Assembly (NCBI GenBank): GCA_963682055.1
Contig: OY821746.1
Coordinates: 12,513,992-12,577,991 of the forward strand
From: Primula veris
Taxonomy: Eukaryota; Streptophyta; Magnoliopsida; Ericales; Primulaceae
Length of the DNA: 64,000 nt
Direction: 5' to 3'
Positions 21,626 through 32,918 of this stretch are shown here, piece by piece (position 1 is the first letter of the stretch; each line of letters opens with the position of its first letter). Under the pieces are notes generated by a model. That model worked only from the letters and a program-made list of their open reading frames with translations. It had not been told where the DNA came from and did no database searches. The translations under genes were made by a program, and so were the position numbers.

Positions 21626-22828
21626 GTGAGAAATGAGCTCAACAAGACAAAGGGCCGAAAAGTCTCCCAATCAATGTGGATGAGAGCGTTTATGGGAAAC
21701 GACAGTCATGTCGCGCATGTGGCCTTCCTGGTGTTATGGCTCTCTCGTCATGTATTCCCGCTTACCCATGATACCGTTGGGAAACATTTGCACGAAGTTA
21801 GTTTTGCACTCTCTAAGGGAAAAAGGTTGGCCCTTGCCCCCGCGGTCCTTGCCTGCCTATACAGGGACTTGAAGTCGTTGAAGAAAAAAATTGTGAGTAT
21901 GAGTGAAGAAAGGGTAAATCATGAGAGACTTAACTTATGGGCACCAATGCAATATGCTCAAATTTGGGCATGGGAAAGATTTCCAACACTAAGGCCACGA
22001 CCCAGCGTTAGATATGATGGTGAGCCGAGAATCGGTGGCTGGAAAAATATTGGGAATTTATCAAATGCGGAAAATGTGAGAATGATAATCAATAATGCTG
22101 GCGAGGAGTTTGTTTGGCGGCCTTACAGCCTGTCTGAGAAATTTGATTTTTACCCAGGAAATGAACAATGCGTCTCGATCTCTCCAAATATGTGCGAAGA
22201 CTACAAGTCTTTCGCTAAATTTGTGAGGGTATCTAGTCTAGTAGGACCAAGTTGTGTTGAAGGGTACTTTCCGTGTCGTGTTTCGATGCAATTTGGAATA
22301 GATCAAGATATTCCCGGGAATGTAGCTAGTTGTGATAATACCCCTGAAGCTGCTTGGGAAACGTTCGATAGATCCTCCGAAAATGAAAAACTTCACATCC
22401 CGTCAAAGGTGTTTGTAGCTGGTATCACGAGAAGGTATCAAATTTGGTGGAGCAGTTTGAGGCTGGATAATGAATATATTGAATCGAGTGAGAACCACTT
22501 ATTGGGAATCCACTTGAGTAGTGAGATGAAGAGTAAGACTATAAGTGAGGATATTGCTACATGTTCTACTTTTACAGGACCTCAAATACCTATTTATCCT
22601 CCGGGTTTCGAGCCTAGTGCAGTTAAAAAATATGATACTGACATGGCGAAGCAACCGGTAAAAGAAAGAGCAACTGGCAAGCGAATAGAAAGTAGTGTGG
22701 AGAGGTTTCAAATGGAAGATGTTATTCAAGGTTCTTCTAAGCATAAGAAAGATGAGGAAGACGATGATCCTCTGAATAACTTAACAACTAAGGAGTTGTT
22801 AAGCCTTGCTATAAAGCGAAGATGTTAA
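21626..22828 (+). CDS. PMD gene copy A, exon 2 (open)
   Basis: Second exon, 400 codons plus TAA, phase 0 after the acceptor CTTGAAG at 21625. It holds the C-terminal half of the plant mobile domain: WMRAFMGNDSHVAHVAFLVL, HVFPLTHDTVGKHLHEV, LALAPAVLACLYRDL, QIWAWERFPTLRP, then FAKFVRVSSLVG and CRVSMQFGIDQDIPG. The tail has a PPGFEP motif and an acidic lysine-rich end. It differs from B by four residues. It is open throughout although exon 1 is frameshifted, and its intron has grown to 5.35 kb against 2.05 kb in B. PMD proteins include MAIN and MAIL1, nuclear factors linked to gene silencing and meristem maintenance, and PMD also occurs inside transposons. Confidence 0.75.
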   Translation: MRNELNKTKGRKVSQSMWMRAFMGNDSHVAHVAFLVLWLSRHVFPLTHDTVGKHLHEVSFALSKGKRLALAPAVLACLYRDLKSLKKKIVSMSEERVNHERLNLWAPMQYAQIWAWERFPTLRPRPSVRYDGEPRIGGWKNIGNLSNAENVRMIINNAGEEFVWRPYSLSEKFDFYPGNEQCVSISPNMCEDYKSFAKFVRVSSLVGPSCVEGYFPCRVSMQFGIDQDIPGNVASCDNTPEAAWETFDRSSENEKLHIPSKVFVAGITRRYQIWWSSLRLDNEYIESSENHLLGIHLSSEMKSKTISEDIATCSTFTGPQIPIYPPGFEPSAVKKYDTDMAKQPVKERATGKRIESSVERFQMEDVIQGSSKHKKDEEDDDPLNNLTTKELLSLAIKRRC

Positions 22829-24105
22829 AATAAATAAGTACTCTTTGCTTGGACTGTGATTTTTAATTTTATGAATAATATGTTTACATTTTTCAATTGT
22901 TGAACGTTTGTATCGATTTGTGTTGCTCTCAAATTTTGCTTTCTTTTAACATAGCCTCAGAAGTTGCACGATATTTACATGTAACCCCTTCATTTATTCA
23001 AATTATGCATCTACGTACCCTAGTTTTAGTACATTGTTTGATAGATACTAATTAAACAAAAAATAGTAAGGATAAAATTCTAAATGTCAAAACAAAAGAG
23101 AAAAACTCGAATAATCAATAGATGTATGAGACTCGTTCCGTTGTCAATAAGTTCAAAGATATCGCTCCTTTCGGTGCATAACTTACCTCTAGACACCAAA
23201 ACTGAGAGAGGAATTATTCTTTTCGGAAGGCCCAATGTGTTAAGAGTGTCAAATATCTTAAAACTTTGCAAAGGGGAACTAAAATACCCCTGTGAAATAC
23301 TATAATGATTTCAGACCACCATTAAGTATCATTTATATGTTACATTGTTGTAGAATTATGAAAAGGATATTGGGGTACAATGTTAATTAAAAAAACCTGT
23401 TACAAACAAGAAAATTTAAGTCGGTAATTAAGGAATAATTTTAACGCAATGCTTATGAAATTCTACTATTTAACGGGGTTAAATATCTTCTCGATTCACT
23501 AATCATTCACTCAAACCTTCCTCATTCAAAAAATGGCCGGAAACAGACCCGAGAACACCGTTATAGACCTGTTCTGAGCATATGGCATCGCATCTTAGCC
23601 TGACAAGACCAGGCTTTTTCCTATAAAATATAAAATAGCGTACCGTAATCAAATTGATAACTTTGTTTTTAACTACCCGTGTTACCGATGGGTGTATGTA
23701 GGCAATTCTACACAGAAATATTTCCATAATTTTTATTGAATATTGGATGGGATTGATTTTGATTGAATGACCCCCAAAAAAGTAGGATGGTCTAACCTAA
23801 AAAATATAGGACAACAAAAATAGATCCGGTTTATTCATATCGGCCTATAACTCATGAGATTTTGTATGATGATTTAAACAACTAAATTTCTGGGTTTTAA
23901 ATTAATATTTTAATTGAATATATTTATTCTCAATTTTGTATATATGATTGATTCAATAATTTATTATTTATCATGTGCGGTTGTTTCGGATTATTTACTT
24001 AAACCATGATGGGAAAAATAATAAATTATCAGTTCGAATGTTTTTTTTATATATTTTAATGGATAAAGTAATGTTACTATTTATGGCCCATTTTTTTTAT
24101 CGGTT
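22829..24105. other. Gene-free stretch crossing the end of copy A
   Basis: Similarity to B ends near 22935. Beyond it no supported gene is seen. A minus frame at 23503-23727 is not recognisable. Confidence 0.45.
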
Positions 24106-24126
24106 TTGGGTCTCCAAAATGGTGAA

Positions 24127-24522
24127 GACGGTTCTGGGAACTTATATACAGATTGGGAACAATTAATTGACAAACGTTCAGTCCTTGTAGGAAGGCAATC
24201 TCTTCTTGATGATGTGGAGAGTTTTATAAAGTTTGTGAGGCCAAGCGAGCTTGTTGGCAAAGATGGTATCGTGAAATATCTTCCCCACCGTGTAGCGAGG
24301 CAATTTGGGTTGGATCAGGATCTGCCTGGTCGAGTTGCTCGTTATAATCTGAATAACGAATCAGCGTGGCAAAATTATTGCAGACCAATCGAGGACGTGC
24401 AGGTGTACATTCTGTCTAACCAGGTTTGTTAAAACCGATGTAACTGACCGATACTTGCAATGTTGGAACTGGTCCAAGTTTGCTGTGGAGTTGGGATGCG
24501 GCAATGAAGAGTTCTGGTGATT
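24127..24522 (+). pseudogene. Second PMD-family fragment, frameshifted
   Basis: The frame reads YTDWEQLIDKRSV, then FIKFVRPSELVGKDGIVKYL and HRVARQFGLDQDLPGRVARY. This corresponds to the FAKFVRVSSLVG...FGIDQDIPG part of the PMD gene next door, but clearly diverged. At about 24425 a one-base shift is needed to continue as RFVKTDVTDRYLQCWNWSKF, which matches KVFVAGITRRYQIWWSSLRL, and it ends at TGA 24520. The N-terminal two thirds are missing. Its HRVARQFGLDQD is closer to the family consensus than the intact gene. Old PMD pseudogene. Confidence 0.7.
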
Positions 24523-25038
24523 CTGTGGATCCTAAAAAAATGCAAGTTTTTTCTTGTTTTTGTATTCCTTGTTATTTGTGTTTTAAATATTTAATAGTCC
24601 GATAGACAATTTAAATTGTTTTGTCTTGTTAAAAATGTTAAACTATTTCTAAATTTTTTGGAGGAAAAAAAAAAGTGAAATCACTAATATAATAGATTGA
24701 GTTCTCATATCATTTTAATCTGTGATACAAAAATCTATACTATCCTAGTTACTAAAAAAAAAAATTGAAAAAAACTCACTCAAGAGTTTGTCATATGAGT
24801 AATACAAGATATGCCCATATGGCCAAGTTTGGACATATATGAAAATTATATCTACATGTGGACAACTTTTATGGATATATGTATATTTTTTTAATTTATT
24901 AAATACTCAAAAAAACCTCACAGTCATTCATTTTCATCCACTTACTACTATTCTCCTTTCTTAAAATGATAGTATTATTTTAATTAGTTAGTATCAAAAT
25001 CTAACTAGATTGTTATGCAAGTTTGGCAATTTAGTATG
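24523..25038. other. Gene-free stretch
   Basis: AT-rich flank of the copia element. No frame or element identified. Confidence 0.4.
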
Positions 25039-26416
25039 TGTTGGAAAAAATAGGAAAACATGTAGTTTAAACATGTTTTTCCAAAGTGGTCAGAGACCAA
25101 CTTTGAGTCAATTTTTAATGCGACTCCTCAGTATTTCTGAGGCCATACTCTATGCGTTTGAGTAGCTCGTGCGACGAGCTTCGCAACGGTATATCGCATG
25201 ACCTATTCGGAGGAATGGTGTGAATGATAATTGGACTCGAATGTTGGTACTCGAAAGAGGGAAAAACCGAAATCTGGAAAGTGGAGTAGAGAGTGGGAAT
25301 AAACCATGAGGGTTATCCCACATTGGAAAAACAAGGTTGTTTTTTACTCTATATATACAAGTCCATCCCATGTAGTTGGTAAACTAATAAAGTCCGCATA
25401 CCCATGAGTGGGTTAGTGTGTACCACACACGCGCGCGCTTGCTCGGGTCTCGGGCCGCGGGATGCGGGATGCGGGCCGCGGGATTTGGGATTTGGGATTT
25501 GGGATTTGTACTAAATCTGAAAAGGGACTTTTGCATATTTGCAAGAGCAGTCCCTAGAGTTCCAAAAGGTTTGAAACTCCAGCAGTGATTGGAGGCGGAT
25601 TCTGGGGATGTAACTCACAGAAGTTAATGACCACATTTAATTCTGCGGTTTCAGAATCCTCTATAAAGAGGCAGCCATCCCTTCACATTTCATACATTCA
25701 AAATCAGTCTATCTTCTCTCTAAAAGCCTGCATATATTTTTATTCATAGCATCTTAGAACCAGAGAGAACCACCCACTAAAAGCTCGACTTAGACTCGTC
25801 GCCAGTTTCCGGCGAGTCTTCCGAGAGACGTTGTACCTTGGGATCGAAGCGCCAACGCAACAAGAAACCTAAGGTGGTTGGGCGAATATCGGTTAAGGGC
25901 ATACTGTTAACAGTAGCCTCGTCCGTTTAATTTTACATTCTGTCCGTTTATTTTCCGCACTTAAATTCTGTCTTTTACATTCTGTTTTTCCAATTCTGTA
26001 TTTAAATTTCAGTTTTTTAATATTCTGTCCTTAGCTGTAGCTTTTATATTCTGTTTGTACTATTCTGTAATTAGTTTAAAGTTCTGTTTTATTGCTGTAA
26101 TTACATTTCTGTAATTTAATTCTGTAATTAGTATAGTTTCAATTCAGTCCTGTATTTTCAATTCATAACAGAACAGTCCGGCTGTTAAGTTTTTACTTTC
26201 CAGTCCGGCAGTTTCTTTTAATTGCAAATTAGTACATCAGATTATTAATTAATAATAATCTGATAACGTTTGCTTTATTTACAATTCAGTACCTACATGT
26301 TGTAATCAGTTTATTGTATTTCATTTGGAAATTAATAAAGATTACACTGGTTTTATTTAATTACTGTTTAGTCATTTATTTATTATTAATTGTTATTTCG
26401 TACACGGAAACCAACA
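25039..26416 (+). mobile_element. 5' LTR of a Ty1/copia element, 1,378 bp
   Basis: Begins TGTTGGAAAAAATAG and ends GGAAACCAACA, so the termini TGTTGG/CCAACA are inverted. It contains TATA-like boxes (CTCTATATATAC at 25350; CTCTATAAAGAGG at 25661), short repeats (GGGATTT x4 at 25482; GCGGGAT x2) and an AATAAAG signal near 26334. It is unusually long for a copia LTR. No matching 3' LTR was found in the window. Confidence 0.7.
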
Positions 26417-26771
26417 ATCTTAACCGATACCCTGTTGTTTCTTTCGTGTATTGATTAATACAATTATTTATTTTTTATAAGGAATAATGCTTTCTTATTT
26501 TCAATTCTAAATTATATTAGAAATTGAATTACAAAGAATAAATTCCTAACAGTTTTTATTTTAATTTTATTTTCTTGTTGATACCAACCGTATTGGTATT
26601 CAATAAGAATTGTTTTAATCCTTTTAATATCAACCGTATTGATATTCAAAAGGATAAAGAGTTTATTTTATTTTGTTTGATAATTCTTTTACAAACCCAA
26701 ATATCAGTTTTGGTGTTTGTTTATAGAATTTATTGTACGCGTATCTCATACGTCTTGTCTTGTCGTTTCAG

Positions 26772-27839
26772 ATGACAAACACGTCGCCTATTGAGTTGCC
26801 TATCGGAAGTGAGCATGACCCAGTGGTTGCTGGAGATGTCCATAACACTGGGGGCGATGCGATTGTGGGGGCTAACGCCGATGACGCAGTTGCAGCGGCT
26901 GAGGCCGCCGCGGCTGCGGCTATGGCGGATGCTACGGCCAAAGCTGAGGCTGCGGCCGAAGCAACGGCCACGGCCAAGGCTGCAGCTAAGGCTGCGGCAA
27001 GAGCCAAGGCTGCGGCCAAGGGCAAGGCACCGATGTATTCGGCAGTGCCTACTTTGCCGACTTCTCATCTAGAGAAACCAGAAAAATTCAGGGGTGACAA
27101 CTTCAAACGTTGGCAGCAAAAGATGCTGTTTTATCTCACCACTCTGAATTTGACCAGGTTTCTTAAGGAGACTGCTCCCGTCCTAAGCGAGGACGATCTG
27201 GACGAGCAGTCGTTCTCTGCGGTTGAGGCATGGAGACATGCCGACTACCTATGCAAGAACTATATCCTGTGTGCTCTAGATGACACGCTGTTCAGTGTTT
27301 TCGAGCCCAAAGCTACTGCAAAGGAGCTGTGGGAGACTCTTGAAAATAAGTACAAAGTGAATAACGCTGGCACAAAGAGATTTGTTGTCACGGACTTTCA
27401 CGAGTACCGTATGACTGACAGTAGGGGTGTCATGGAGCAAGTTGAGGAGCTCCAACTGATTTATCACCGCCTTGAGGCTGAGGGGCTAGTTATTAATGAG
27501 CCTTTCCAGGTGGCACTCATGATTGAGAAATTGCCGCCGTCATGGAAAGACTTTCAAAACTACCTGAAGCACAAGCGGAAGGAAATGAGATTGGAGGGGC
27601 TCATAGAGAAGCTCAACATCGAGGTGAGCAACCGTCGCTCCGTGAGGAGAGTCGGTGGTGCTGTCATCCCGATGGCAAAGGCCAATGTGGTCGAAAGCTC
27701 CAACGTCAAACGGAAACGTTTTGACACCGGAGGCAGTGCTGTTGTCGCAAAGAAATTTGCGGGAACCTGCTTTGTGTGTAACAGGACCGGCTATCGTGCG
27801 GCGGACTGTTATGACAATAAAGGCGCTGCTAAGCCTAAG

Positions 27840-27881
<42 letters not shown>

Positions 27882-29348
27882 AGAAACTTCAAGGGCAAAA
27901 GGAAGAGGAAAGCTCCAGCTCAGGCTCATCTGGCTGAGGGAGGACGAGATGACGACCACTTTACTGCTGTGGTCTCTGAGGTCAATCTCGTGGGGAGCAA
28001 CCCCAAAGAGTGGTGGCTGGATACTGGCGCCACAAGCCACATCTGCTCAACAAGGTGGATGTTTAAGACCTACGAAGCGGTAGAGGGAGAAAGCTGTTTC
28101 ATGGGAAATTCTGCTACTTCCAAGGTGGAGGGAAAAGGAATGGTCGTGATGAAGATGACCTCGGGAAAAGAGCTGAGGTTGACAAATGTGCTTCATGTTC
28201 CGGATATCCGCAAGAATTTGGTATCAGGATCGGTGATGGTGAAGAACGGGTTTAAACTAGTTTTAGAATCCGATAAACTTGTAATCACCAAGAATGGTGT
28301 CTATGTAGGCCGTGGCTATATGACCAACGGCATGTTTAAGTTGAACGTAGGGACACCTGCTCCAAATAAAGGTGCTAAAGCTGAGGCTAGCACAAGTACT
28401 GTAATGACTGTTGCCCAAGAGGCCAATAAAAATTCTGAGTTTAATTATTTATTTGAGTCATTTCATTTGTGGCATGGTAGATTAGGTCACGTGAATTATA
28501 ATTCTTTAAAGAAATTAATTTCACTAAAACTAATACCAAATTTCATTTTTGATAAGCAACACAAATGTGAGATTTGTGTAGAAGCAAAATTAACGAAATC
28601 ATCGTTTCAACATGTTGAACGAGAAAGTGAACCTCTCGGTCTAATACACACGGATGTATGCGACTTAAAGTTTATACAAACGCGAGGAGGGAAAAAGTAC
28701 TTTATCACCTTTATAGATGATTGTACTAGATACTGCTACGTTTACTTAATGAGAAGTAAAGACGAAGCAGTAGAGAAATTCGCTCTATATAAGACCGAAG
28801 TGGAAAATCAACTCAATAGGAAGATTAAAACATTGAGAAGTGATAGAGGCGGTGAATATGAATCACCGTTTGAACAGATGTCCGCTGAAAGCGGCATTAT
28901 ACATCAAACCACAGCCCCATACACTCCCGAGCAAAATGGGGTTGCTGAGCGTAAAAATAGAACGCTAAAGGAAATGATGAATGCTCTGCTAATCAGTTCT
29001 GGGTTATCCCAGAACATGTGGGGGGAAGCGATACTTTCCGCTAACTATGTTTTAAACAAGTTACCACATAAGAAGCGAGAAAAAACCCCATATGAATTAT
29101 GGAAAGGTCATCAACCCAGTTATAAGAACCTGCGGGTTTGGGGTTGCCTCGCAAAGGTCCTAGTTCCCACTCCTAAGAGGATAAGAATTGGTCCTAAGAC
29201 GGTGGACTGTGTGTTCATCGGATATGTACAGAATAGTAGTGCATATCGGTTTCTCGTGCACAAGTCGGACAATCCCGATGTGCACGTAGATACGTATATG
29301 GAAAGCCGAGAGGCCTCTTTCTTTGATACGACAATGAATTTTGGATAG
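26772..29348 (+). CDS. Ty1/copia gag-protease-integrase, no RT
   Basis: 858 codons from ATG 26772, directly after TTTCAG, which could be a splice acceptor. Order: an alanine and lysine-rich N-terminal segment (26868-27030); gag with KFRGDNFKRWQQKMLFYL; a zinc knuckle CFVCNRTGYRAADC in which the usual His is Tyr; a poly-proline tract encoded by 41 C; protease WWLDTGATSHIC (28012-28050); GAG pre-integrase with H-H-C-C (WHGRLGH, CEICVEAK); integrase core with TDVC, SDRGGEY and PEQNGVAERKNRT (D, D, E). It ends with TAG after ESREASFF, where the RT region should begin. RT and RNase H are missing, so it is a 3'-truncated or partial element. The frame is open throughout, so it is young. Confidence 0.85.
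27840..27880 (+). repeat. Poly-C run of 41 within gag
   Basis: Uninterrupted C41, read as a run of about 14 prolines between the zinc knuckle and the protease. Its length mod 3 decides the frame, so any length error or slippage would break the ORF. Confidence 0.95.
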
Positions 29349-31024
29349 AATTTTTATAACAACCTATGGGAATGCTCTCAATAGCTTAGAGAAATCAGGT
29401 CTCAAGCCTTATTACCAGAGCTCCTTGTTTTAGTGATTTAGTTAGTGATGGTGCACTTAGTCGCAACCTGGCCGGAACAAGGATTTTAAGCAGAGATAGA
29501 TTAAGACGGGTGCAATTTTACAACGCATTGCAATCTGAGATAAAATAAAAAATGACTATCTATCTATACTCTTCGTCCCCAAAATGTAGTCCTATTTCAA
29601 GTATAAGAAAAAAGATGATCCTATTTCATGTACATGTACACAGATTGTAAATTATTTTTTGGGGAGGAGAAAGTATATCCAATGACAATTATAACTTTGA
29701 CAAAGTTTTATAAATAAATGAGTTTAACCACTAAATTATCTTTTGGGAAGGAGAAAGCATTTTTTTTTTTTTTTTTTTTTGCATTTTAAAGCAAAGGGAT
29801 CATGTCATCCGCTCCCTTTGCCTGAAGTGGTTTCTCCTGTTGAAACGAGTTCATCATCATCTACTACCTTTACTCCCCGCTTCTTTTGACAAATGCTACC
29901 TATGACCGTCTTTCTTGCATTTAATTTCACCGAAACAGATTCAGTTATGAAAAAAGAAGGGCCTAATTGTCAAATCTTAAAGTTGGAGTATTCGAACGTA
30001 AAATGCTCAGTCAATATAAATCATCTTCAACATTATTTTTTGTAGAATTAGTTTTGAAACATTTGATCTCCAATAAAATGCTCAGTCAGTATAAATCCCT
30101 TTTTCTGTATGTATTGGATTTCCCTGTCAGTAGAAATTTATTATCGGTATTTTTTTGTATAAACACAAAATGTTGTTTAAGCTAACACTTTAATACTGTA
30201 TCATCCATAAATTGGCGATTAATAATACATAGATGATTGAATAGTAATCCTTCTAGATTTGTAAGTTCCCGCGGTCTGAACTTCATGAAATTAGTTAAAT
30301 TTAAACAAGAGATCGATTAAATGTTTATTGCTATGACAGAAATGATAAAACATTCCTTGATGAAGCTAATGTTCAGCTTCAAATGAAGGGTAAAGTCAAT
30401 GAGCAAAACAAAAGCCATGGAAGCACCAAAACATCCTCACATTTAGCGAAAATGGTAAACAAAAATTGCACATATGGTAATTTCATGGCTAGTTTTGAAG
30501 GATAAGCTAAGGTCATTAAGAAAAAGGGATGAAACATACTTAAAAATGCAGATTATGCAATTATTTAAATAGATTTCCAGATTCATGTAGTAGTTTTTTC
30601 TCTCGGCAACTTCCACAATTGAACACATTCTCGGTATGAGTTTGCTCCCCCCTCCCCCCCTCTTCTTTCTTTTTCTTCCTCTTCGTATCCATGGCACTTG
30701 TTATTTGATTACCTGGCGGTTTATGGGTGATTCTGTTGTTCTCAAACTCAAACCTGTTAAAGTACTCAATTTTCTAAGTATGAAAAACAAAGAACTTATC
30801 TCTCTCTAACTTCATTATTGTCTCAGAAATAATGAGACATATCCCAAGTATCATACAAAAACACTAACGGACCCTTCACACTTAGTCAAACACCCAAGAG
30901 CCATAATTGCCAATATACTAAAGGAGATAAGTAAACCAAGACAACAAGTAATTAAAATAGTCTTGTGCCAAAAAGTAAACAAATACATAAAAGGGCACTA
31001 TGGCCCTAATAGGCCAAGGTCCAT
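29349..31024. other. Gene-free stretch between copia element and old paralog block
   Basis: Non-coding; T22 run at 29761-29780; C-rich run at 30648-30660. One MITE at 29569-29673. No sequence resembling the left flank of the copia element is seen here. Confidence 0.45.
29569..29673. mobile_element. Stowaway-like MITE, about 105 bp
   Basis: Ends CTCTTCGTCCCCAAAATG and the complement CTTTCTCCTCCCCAAAA, flanked by TA on each side. This resembles the Stowaway (Tc1/Mariner) end consensus CTCCCTCCGTCCC with TA target duplication. Confidence 0.6.
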
Positions 31025-31645
31025 CACTTACAAGAATAGGCAAGATTGATAATCTGTGTATGGTTAGTCTCGTTGCGACTTTTAAACAAAAAAAAAGAGG
31101 TTTCCGAGATTGAAAACAAACTTCTAATCTTTTCTCAATTGAGAAAAAGACTAATTATATAGCTTAAAAGTTCTAATTAAGGAGAGCAAAGCGAATCCTC
31201 AGGTTGCAAACTGAGTAAGAAAATACTTGACAACGATTTGTAGGAAGAAAACAAGTGAAAACTGAACTTCAAAACTACAGCCAAACAAGCGTTAACTTAA
31301 GTAATACAACGTATAAAAGGGCATATACTATTCAACGATCCTATTTACTTCCTTTATACTCAAAAAGCACATGAAGGAAAATATGAAGAAAAAAACTGTC
31401 CGTGGAATTACAAAATGGAACCGCGGACACATGGATAACTATGGGCTACGGCGTATACTCAACGATAGTAAGGTCTCCATCTCACGCTACATTTATTAAA
31501 AAACCAACAAAAATAAAACCTCTAAGCACCGATATGCAAACAACATAATTTCCTCAACCTTTTCCGTTTTGCTTTACTTTTGCGCACGATGTGGGTACCA
31601 GTTCCTATGGTGACCGTATATATGTTGCTTATCGTCACTTTTTCA
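31025..31645. repeat. Old diverged paralog of 5640-6622
   Basis: GATTGATAATCTGTGTATGG, the TTCTCAATTGAG stretch, and CACCGATATGCAAACAAC run in the same order as at 5649-6622 but with many differences. It lacks the Mutator-type MITE and keeps its empty site at 31216-31225. It lies immediately before copy B. Confidence 0.75.
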
Positions 31646-32120
31646 TCCTGGACAGCACTTAGTCAAGGAACCCATGAATCAGTAGTCCAGTAGATAGGAG
31701 AGTAGCTAGAGAGTGACACAAAGTGTCCAAGAAGATCTGTTTTTCAAAATTTATGGTATTTAAAGTCTTCAAAATATAGCGGTTGATCTGAAATTGAATC
31801 AAAAACCTGTACAAAATTTTACTCATAAATAAAAACCTATACTAAATTATACTCTCGCCTAATTGCTGGTTCCTCTACTATAAATCCATATCAACTTCAC
31901 CTTTTTATGCTTGATTCTTTTCCCCAGTAAGTAATGCTTCTATAGATAGTGACCATATAATCTTTTCTGATTTCTATAGATGGTGATGAAAATACGCATA
32001 TATAATTACGTTTCCACAGTTTAATATTCACCAAGGATCTTGATTTGTCATTAGCCTCCTCTATATCTAAATGTAAATATTTCTATAAGATCTTATCCTA
32101 AATGGAATTGAATGGTCTGA

Positions 32121-32219
32121 ACAGAAGCCCTGGCCCAAAGGCTTTTAAGGCCCATAAACACGACTATATGTCCCATCAACGTAACCCTAGTTGTTTAGGC
32201 CCATTGACACTTATATATA
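32121..32219 (+). promoter_or_regulatory. Promoter-like block, B copy
   Basis: B counterpart of the block at 433-531, with the same two GGCCCAT motifs, AACCCTAG telo-box and TATATATA run in the same spacing. As in A, no open frame follows it. Confidence 0.5.
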
Positions 32220-32733
32220 GCGGATGAACATCACCATTGTCATGCCGCAGTTTCTTTAACTTCTCGAGTTTGATCTTTTCTTTCTCTTGCATGACCTCTG
32301 TAATTCCTATAAAAAGAAAAGATTATGTGCGATAATGTTGATGATGAAAAAGGGATAAAGGAGAATAATATGCTAATGGAATCAATTACATACCGAATAA
32401 GGGATTTACCAGAGAAGAGGTATTCTATTTTACATTTCTGTCGTGAAATTTTCTTTCGTATTGTTTTAAGGAAGTATATGTACACCCAATTGCTTAAACT
32501 TTTCAAATATTGATAATGCATCTGGGTTTGTGTCTAAATCTGATAACAAATAAAGAGAATTCTAAAATGATAGCTAGTTTCAGCAACAAAATAATTTCAT
32601 GAATCTGCAACATGTTTTTGATATATTCTTGGTTCGCAAATTTACACTGTTTTTAAATTTAATTCCCCTGTCCTCAAGGTAAATCAATCCATATGTCTTT
32701 ATCAAGGGTTACGTATCATGGTTGTTCCTTTCC

Positions 32734-32894
32734 GATGTTTTAAATAGCGTTATCGCTAACGTAGCATTTTTTCGAGAGCTACGCTAAAAGCGCAAATATC
32801 GTAGCAAAATAGCGTTTTAGCGTAGGTAATTTTTTTTCGAAAACCGCTATATCGCGAAATGTTACGCAACATAGCGCGTTTTTTAAAACAGTGA
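32734..32894. mobile_element. hAT-like MITE, 161 bp, B copy
   Basis: B counterpart of 1046-1206, with the same TCCTTTCC direct repeats at 32726-32733 and 32895-32902, so it was present before the large duplication. Confidence 0.7.
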
Positions 32895-32918
32895 TCCTTT
32901 CCAACGTTTAATCATATT

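Larger units (their letters stand above)
1..22935. repeat. Large tandem segmental duplication, copy A
   Basis: This whole block recurs at 31689-62866 in the same orientation. The offset is 31688 at the left end and shifts in steps as indels accumulate. Short ORFs, MITEs, the trihelix remnant, copia remnant, Harbinger fragment and PMD gene all have counterparts in the same order. Similarity stops at about 22935, just after the PMD gene, where A reads on into unrelated sequence. The left boundary is outside the window. Differences by eye are a few substitutions and small indels per kb, so the duplication is recent compared with most elements inside it. Confidence 0.95.

Noticed and set aside
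27540..28083. Long frames on both strands over the copia gag
   Set aside because: They are shadows of the gag frame; the poly-C run gives open poly-Pro or poly-Gly in all frames.
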